A stretch of DNA of 10,443 bases from Helicobacteraceae bacterium UBA6016 (GTDB taxonomy: Bacteria; Campylobacterota; Campylobacteria; Campylobacterales; UBA6016): positions 10,179 through 20,621 of the forward strand of contig DIZY01000107.1 in the NCBI GenBank assembly GCA_002428055.1, read 5' to 3'. How positions within the stretch are numbered: position 1 is the stretch's first letter; each line of letters opens with the position of its first letter. The notes below the pieces were generated by a model. That model worked only from the letters and a program-made list of their open reading frames with translations. It did not search any database and was not told where the DNA came from. A program made the translations under genes and the position numbers. Shown in pieces: positions 7,203-10,443 of the stretch.

Positions 7203-7759
7203 AAAAAATAGTTATACTCTTTAGCGGAAGAGGCTCAAATATGCGTAGCATTATCGAAAAGCTACACGACAAAACCGTTATCGTAGCCGCCGCAATCACA
7301 AATAATCCAAATGCCGATGGTATCAAAGTAGCCGAATCATTAGGTGTTAAAGTGGTCGTTTTACCGCATACTGAATTTGCCGACAGAGAAGCTTTTGACA
7401 GGGCGCTTGTATCCAAAATAAAAGAATATTCTCCGGATTTGACGGTACTTGCAGGGTTTATGCGTATTCTTACGCCAGTCTTTACGGACAATATCAGAGC
7501 CGTCAACATTCACCCGTCGCTTTTGCCGCTGTTTAAAGGCAAAGACGGCATCAAGGATAGTTTTTATAGCGGTATGAAAATCGGCGGAGTAAGTATACAC
7601 TTGGTAAGCGGCGAAATGGACGGCGGCGAGATAGTAGCACAAGCTTGCGTGCCGATACTAAAAGACGACACGCTTGAAAGCTACGAACAAAAAGTGCATC
7701 AAGCAGAACACACTCTTTATCCGACGGCTATTTTAGAGCTTCTAGACCTGTCTATTTGA
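7193..7759 (+). CDS. purN: Phosphoribosylglycinamide formyltransferase PurN
   Basis: PurN transfers a formyl group from 10-formyltetrahydrofolate to glycinamide ribonucleotide, the third step of purine synthesis, in the cytoplasm. The 188-residue protein is of usual length. It shows the phosphate-binding loop SGRGSN (11-16) and the catalytic triad residues N105 and H107 in NIHPSLLP (105-112) and D143 in SGEMDGGEI (139-147), matching N106, H108 and D144 of the E. coli enzyme. The ATG at 7193 lies inside the end of nnr with a weak ACGGA at 7183-7187, so expression probably depends on coupling. Its 3' end overlaps the convergent OmpA-like gene by eight bases. The folate cofactor links it loosely to folE in the same window. 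Confidence 0.96.
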   Translation: MALKKIVILFSGRGSNMRSIIEKLHDKTVIVAAAITNNPNADGIKVAESLGVKVVVLPHTEFADREAFDRALVSKIKEYSPDLTVLAGFMRILTPVFTDNIRAVNIHPSLLPLFKGKDGIKDSFYSGMKIGGVSIHLVSGEMDGGEIVAQACVPILKDDTLESYEQKVHQAEHTLYPTAILELLDLSI

Positions 7760-8342
7760 CGATTATCTCAACTCGTCTATTTTTTGGGGATGCCCCGCTT
7801 GTGGTTTTTACAAGTGGATTTGCGTCGCCGTAATGACGCGCCTCTATGATATTTTTATCAACTCCGTGAGCGATTAAGTACTTAACAACACTATTTGCTC
7901 TTCTTAGGGACAACGCCCTGTTGTACTCCTTTTCCCCAAGACTATCGGTATGCCCGGCACACATAACAAGACTAGCTTTTTTACTTTTTATCTCTTCGAT
8001 TGCAAGCTCAAGCTCTTTTTTGGATTCGCTACTTATGTCAGCCGACTCGGAGCCGAAAAATATCATGAAGCTTAGAGGCTTCGGCGGCATTGCAGCTATC
8101 GTATTGCCGTATTTTTGCATAACCGTTTTTTCATCCAAAAGTTTTGAATCCGCTTTGCCGCTTTTGTCTATCGCCAGCGTCTCCCATGCCTTTGAAATAA
8201 GGTGCTCCTTTCCGCTACTGTCAACAAACTCTATAACACCGACCCTGCCGCCCTCTTCCGGCAAAAGAGTAACATTGACCTTATCGGCACAGCCCGTAAA
8301 AAGAAGAAGAAAAGCTATAAAAGTTGCTATATTTTTTAGCAT
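7752..8342 (-). CDS. OmpA-family peptidoglycan-binding lipoprotein
   Basis: A predicted outer-membrane lipoprotein of 196 residues. The N-terminus has a short hydrophobic signal with lipobox LFTGC, giving acylated C18. Residues 20-85 are a variable region I do not recognise. Residues about 90-196 form an OmpA C-terminal domain that should bind peptidoglycan, with GHTDSLGEKEYNRALSLRRA (130-149) and NRRVEI (188-193). The start chosen is ATG 8342, which has GGAGG at 8354-8350 seven bases upstream and forms a TGATG overlap with the FecR-domain gene; the adjacent GTG at 8345 is too near that site. The Pal/OmpA-like domain suggests tethering of the outer membrane to the wall, and the coupled neighbour suggests both act in the envelope. 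Precise role unknown. Confidence 0.86.
   Translation of the reverse strand: MLKNIATFIAFLLLFTGCADKVNVTLLPEEGGRVGVIEFVDSSGKEHLISKAWETLAIDKSGKADSKLLDEKTVMQKYGNTIAAMPPKPLSFMIFFGSESADISSESKKELELAIEEIKSKKASLVMCAGHTDSLGEKEYNRALSLRRANSVVKYLIAHGVDKNIIEARHYGDANPLVKTTSGASPKNRRVEIIVK
7758..7785 (+). terminator. Possible intrinsic terminator of purN inside the opposing gene
   Basis: GACGA at 7758-7762 pairs with TCGTC at 7773-7777 around a ten-base loop, followed directly by TATTTTTT (7778-7785). Stem then T-run is the correct order for plus-strand termination just past the purN stop. The stem is short and the loop large, and these bases also encode the end of the minus-strand lipoprotein, so it is tentative. 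Confidence 0.4.
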
Positions 8343-8773
8343 CACTCGGCCTCCAAAACAAAATAGGTACCCCTGATGCCCATTGTCGCAGTCTTGGACT
8401 CCATCTTCATCGACTCAGGATTCATCTTTGCGATAAGCCCAGTCATACAAGCTATCGTTCCGCCACCTAATTTGCCGACAAATCGCCCCTTCTTCTCGCT
8501 CGGTTCAAATTTGTACTCTTTTATGGAAAACTCTGATTTTTGCCCTACCGAAATAAGCGTATTATCGTTAAATATCAAACCCGCCGTAGCTTTCTCTGCC
8601 GTCCTTATCGTATCACTCTCAAAAAACTTATCCCCTGCTTTGGGTATTGTCTTGCTTTTGTCGGCTCTCTCTACGGTTACCGCACCACTAACGCTCTTAA
8701 ATATTCCGGCAACCTCGGCCGAAAAAAGCATGCAAAAACTACCGACCAAGACGGACAAGAGTAAAGCTCTCAT
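8342..8773 (-). CDS. Exported FecR-domain protein
   Basis: A 143-residue protein with an N-terminal signal peptide, probably cut after FSA at residue 19, followed by a FecR domain (about 22-140). The pattern AGDKFFESDTIRTAEKATAGLIF (46-68) and the closing SKTATMGIRGTYF (126-138), near the family's TPTAxxGxRGT motif, support this. It lacks the cytoplasmic anti-sigma region and membrane anchor of classical FecR, and no sigma factor or TonB receptor gene is adjacent, so iron-citrate signalling is unlikely. The protein ends five residues after the terminal motif but appears complete. Its promoter is a TGCTACAAT extended -10 at 8804-8796, with only a weak ribosome site. It is translationally coupled to the OmpA-like lipoprotein. 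I infer a periplasmic partner of that protein; function unknown. Confidence 0.82.
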   Translation of the reverse strand: MRALLLSVLVGSFCMLFSAEVAGIFKSVSGAVTVERADKSKTIPKAGDKFFESDTIRTAEKATAGLIFNDNTLISVGQKSEFSIKEYKFEPSEKKGRFVGKLGGGTIACMTGLIAKMNPESMKMESKTATMGIRGTYFVLEAE

Positions 8774-8795
8774 TTTAAACTCGCTTTTTTATTTT

Positions 8796-8804
8796 ATTGT
8801 AGCA
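8796..8804 (-). promoter_or_regulatory. Extended -10 promoter of FecR/OmpA pair
   Basis: On the minus strand this reads TGCTACAAT, a one-mismatch TATAAT with the extended TG, preceded by TTT. It lies 22 bases before the ATG at 8773, giving a leader of about 16 bases. The same TTTTGCTA(T/C)AAT pattern drives the yeiH-type gene in this window. Confidence 0.55.
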
Positions 8805-8821
8805 AAATATATAAATGTGTC

Positions 8822-8851
8822 TTGTCTGCGTAACCATCTTTATATTACAAT
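8822..8851 (+). promoter_or_regulatory. Probable thiG promoter
   Basis: TTGTCT at 8822-8827 and TACAAT at 8846-8851 are separated by 18 bases, a plausible vegetative promoter 29 bases before the ATG at 8881. The remaining leader is too short for a TPP riboswitch, so no such control is visible. Confidence 0.45.
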
Positions 8852-8880
8852 ATCCGCCACAGTTTCAAGAAGGATTGATT

Positions 8881-9660
8881 ATGAGCGACACATTAAAAAT
8901 AGGACAATTAGAGCTAAAAAGCCGCCTCATCGTGGGTAGCGGAAAATATCCAGACTTCAAAACAACAAGAGAAGCGACTTTGGCGTCAGGCTCTGAGATG
9001 ATAACCGTGGCGGTCAGACGGGTCAATATCATGAATAAAGATGAAGAAAATTTGATGGATTATTTCAAAGATACAGAGGTGAAGCTACTGCCAAACTCCG
9101 CCGGATGCAAGACGGCAGAAGAGGCGATTACGCTATTTCGTCTAGTGCGTGAAGCAACGGGCATCACTACTATCAAGCTAGAGTGTATCGGCGACTACGA
9201 TAAGACGCTTTATCCAGATGTCATAGAGACGCTTGCCGCCACTGAAGCGCTGGCAAAAGAGGGCTTCACGGTATTTGCATATACGAATGATGACCCGATA
9301 ATGGCAAAACGACTTGAAAATGCGGGAGCCGCCGCCGTCATGCCTCTAGCTGCACCTATTGGAAGCGGGCTTGGCATACAAAATAGATACAACATCGTAT
9401 TTATCAAAGAGGCTATCAAAGTACCCGTCATCGTGGATGCGGGTGTCGGATGCGCATCTGATGCCGCAATAGCGATGGAGCTGGGAGCGGATGCGGTACT
9501 TACAAATACGGCGATAGCACAGGCAAAAGACCCCGTAATGATGGCTGAGGCGATGAGATACGCAGTAAGAGCGGGTAGAATGGGCTTTTTGGCAGGCAGA
9601 ATAGCCAAAAAGCCTTACGCTTCAGCAAGCTCGCCGATGAACGGGCTGATACAGTTTTAA
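8881..9660 (+). CDS. thiG: Thiazole synthase ThiG
   Basis: ThiG builds the thiazole ring of thiamine from 1-deoxy-D-xylulose 5-phosphate, dehydroglycine and sulfur carried on ThiS thiocarboxylate. It is a 259-residue TIM-barrel protein. The Schiff-base lysine is K99 in TTIKLECIGD (97-106), with E101 nearby. Further family landmarks are SRLIVGSGKY (14-23), AVRRVN (44-49), NSAGC (72-76), MPLAAPIGSGLGI (154-166) with the phosphate loop, and VDAGVG (185-190). The ATG at 8881 has AAGGA at 8869-8873; an ATG at 8815 would add 22 residues read through the promoter and is rejected. No thiS, thiF or thiH is adjacent, so partners must lie elsewhere. The stop is embedded in an inverted repeat. Confidence 0.96.
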   Translation: MSDTLKIGQLELKSRLIVGSGKYPDFKTTREATLASGSEMITVAVRRVNIMNKDEENLMDYFKDTEVKLLPNSAGCKTAEEAITLFRLVREATGITTIKLECIGDYDKTLYPDVIETLAATEALAKEGFTVFAYTNDDPIMAKRLENAGAAAVMPLAAPIGSGLGIQNRYNIVFIKEAIKVPVIVDAGVGCASDAAIAMELGADAVLTNTAIAQAKDPVMMAEAMRYAVRAGRMGFLAGRIAKKPYASASSPMNGLIQF

Positions 9661-9679
9661 CGCCTGTTTGGTTAAAATT
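9653..9679. repeat. AT-rich inverted repeat spanning the thiG stop
   Basis: AGTTTTAAC (9653-9661) pairs with GTTAAAATT (9671-9679), nine pairs including one G-U, around a nine-base loop. It contains the thiG stop codon and a TAAAAT sequence (9673-9678) that could be a -10 box for ppa 33 bases before its ATG. It could be a weak terminator/attenuator or an operator; no T-run follows. Confidence 0.35.
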
Positions 9680-9710
9680 CGCACACAAATTTTAGAGGAG
9701 AGCTAAAAAT

Positions 9711-10229
9711 ATGGATTTATCGAAAATAGAGATAGGTAGCAACCCGGACGGCATCAATGTCGTAATCGAAATACCTTACGGAACAAATATCAAGTACGAA
9801 ATAGACAAAGAAAGTGGTGCGGTAGTCGTGGATAGAGTAATGTACTCTGCGATGTTCTACCCTGCAAACTACGGTTTTGTGGCAAACACGCTTTCAAACG
9901 ACGGCGATCCTGCGGATGTACTTGTGCTCAACGAATACCCGCTTCAAGCAGGTTGCGTTATCAAATGTAGACTAATCGGCGTGCTTATCATGGAAGATGA
10001 GAGCGGAATGGATGAAAAACTTCTTGCCGTGCCTGTCAAAAAACTAGACCCAAGATATGAAAACATCCAATCAATCGACGATTTGCCAAAAATCACGGTA
10101 GATAGAATCAAAAACTTCTTTGAAACTTACAAAATGCTAGAGCCAAACAAATGGGTAAAAGTAAAAGGTTTTGAAGATTTAGCGTCTGCGACAAAAATCC
10201 TAGACGACGCTATTAAGGCGTATAAATAA
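9711..10229 (+). CDS. ppa: Inorganic pyrophosphatase, type I
   Basis: This cytoplasmic enzyme hydrolyses pyrophosphate to two phosphates, pulling biosynthetic reactions forward. The 172-residue protein is a normal-length family I pyrophosphatase. Metal-binding acidic residues are all present: D64, D66 and D69 in DGDPADV (64-70), then D96 and D101, matching D65, D67, D70, D97 and D102 of the E. coli enzyme. YPANYGF (50-56) and NKWVKV (146-151) are also typical. A strong AGAGGAG at 9694-9700 precedes ATG 9711, fitting a highly expressed gene. A weak -10 (9673-9678) suggests its own promoter in addition to readthrough from thiG. Its TAA stop lies within the four bases ATAA that also carry the apparent start of mscL. 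Confidence 0.97.
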   Translation: MDLSKIEIGSNPDGINVVIEIPYGTNIKYEIDKESGAVVVDRVMYSAMFYPANYGFVANTLSNDGDPADVLVLNEYPLQAGCVIKCRLIGVLIMEDESGMDEKLLAVPVKKLDPRYENIQSIDDLPKITVDRIKNFFETYKMLEPNKWVKVKGFEDLASATKILDDAIKAYK

Positions 10230-10443
10230 CCTATATAAAAGAGTTTAGAGAGTTTGCGATTAAGGGTAACGCCGTCGATATGGCGGTGGGTATCATCATC
10301 GGAGCCGCATTTGGGGCTATCGTAAACTCTCTAGTTACCGACATCATCACGCCGCCTATTGCGGTGGTGATGGGTAGCGTGGATTTTTCAAACCAGTTTT
10401 TTGTCCTCAAAGACACGAACGGCACGGGAATCTATCACACTCT
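10226..10443 (+). CDS. mscL: Large-conductance mechanosensitive channel MscL (partial, apparent ATA start)
   Basis: The first 72 codons of MscL, an inner-membrane homopentameric channel that opens under membrane tension to release solutes on hypo-osmotic shock; the gene is cut by the right edge. Visible are the N-terminal amphipathic helix (YIKEFREFAIKGN), the first membrane helix and pore (DMAVGIIIGAAFGAIVNSLV, residues 18-37) and the ITPPI loop entry. There is no ATG, GTG or TTG in frame upstream of the conserved N-terminus before the stop at 10223-10225. Aligning to usual MscL starts (Met, one or two residues, then IKEF) places the start at ATA 10226, with AAGG at 10215-10218 seven bases upstream. 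The next in-frame ATG, 10280, would remove the N-terminal helix. Identity is firm; the start is a real oddity or a base error. Confidence 0.88.
   Translation, partial: MTYIKEFREFAIKGNAVDMAVGIIIGAAFGAIVNSLVTDIITPPIAVVMGSVDFSNQFFVLKDTNGTGIYHT

Noticed and set aside
8815..8880. Longer N-terminus for ThiG from ATG 8815
   Set aside because: The extension crosses the probable thiG promoter and does not match ThiG; ATG 8881 has AAGGA upstream.
8774..8880. TPP riboswitch before thiG
   Set aside because: No conserved TPP-aptamer sequence is seen, and the 107-bp spacer already holds two divergent promoters.
8376..8939. 187-residue plus-strand open frame opposite the FecR gene and into thiG
   Set aside because: It runs antisense to FecR and out of frame into thiG, shows no recognisable domain and has no credible ribosome site.
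1..10443. CRISPR array, insertion sequence, tRNA, phage or defence genes
   Set aside because: No regularly spaced repeats, transposase, integrase or tRNA-like cloverleaf was found, and codon use looks even across the window.

Overview
The window looks like ordinary chromosomal core from a member of the Campylobacterota (epsilonproteobacteria), probably a free-living Sulfurimonas/Sulfuricurvum-type or Campylobacter-like organism. The grounds are: futalosine-pathway menaquinone synthesis (MqnE); folE next to fliI, an order I recall from Campylobacter jejuni; extended -10 promoters without strong -35 boxes; and tightly packed genes with short overlaps. Genus assignment is inference. There are 13 protein genes (12 complete, one cut by the right edge). 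I see no RNA genes, mobile elements, CRISPR arrays or gene-free stretch above about 110 bp.

Layout, left to right. (1) Positions 1-86 form a hairpin-rich leader. (2) A plus-strand operon follows, folE - fliI - DUF455 ferritin-like gene - mqnE, whose members overlap or touch. (3) mqnE runs convergently into a minus-strand YeiH-family transporter gene, the two stop codons sharing one TTAA. (4) yeiH is divergent from a LysR-type regulator gene across a 110-bp AT-rich spacer that carries two opposed TATAAT boxes. (5) The regulator gene leads into nnr (NAD(P)H-hydrate repair) and purN (purine synthesis). (6) purN overlaps the end of a minus-strand pair encoding an exported FecR-domain protein and an OmpA-like lipoprotein. 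(7) Divergent from that pair come thiG (thiamine thiazole), ppa (pyrophosphatase) and the start of mscL (mechanosensitive channel).

Functionally this is mainly cofactor and central metabolism: GTP cyclohydrolase I for pterins, MqnE for menaquinone, ThiG for thiamine, PurN for purines, Nnr for damaged NAD(P)H, and Ppa to pull pyrophosphate-releasing reactions forward. Flagellar export (FliI), envelope functions (FecR/OmpA proteins, MscL) and a probable sulfur-oxyanion transporter with its regulator make up the rest. I found no convincing new defence, secretion or mobile system. The oddities worth checking are the apparent AUA start of mscL created inside an ATAA overlap with the ppa stop, the structured leader of folE, the FecR/OmpA pair with no anti-sigma context, and the uncharacterised ferritin-like gene inside the cofactor operon.
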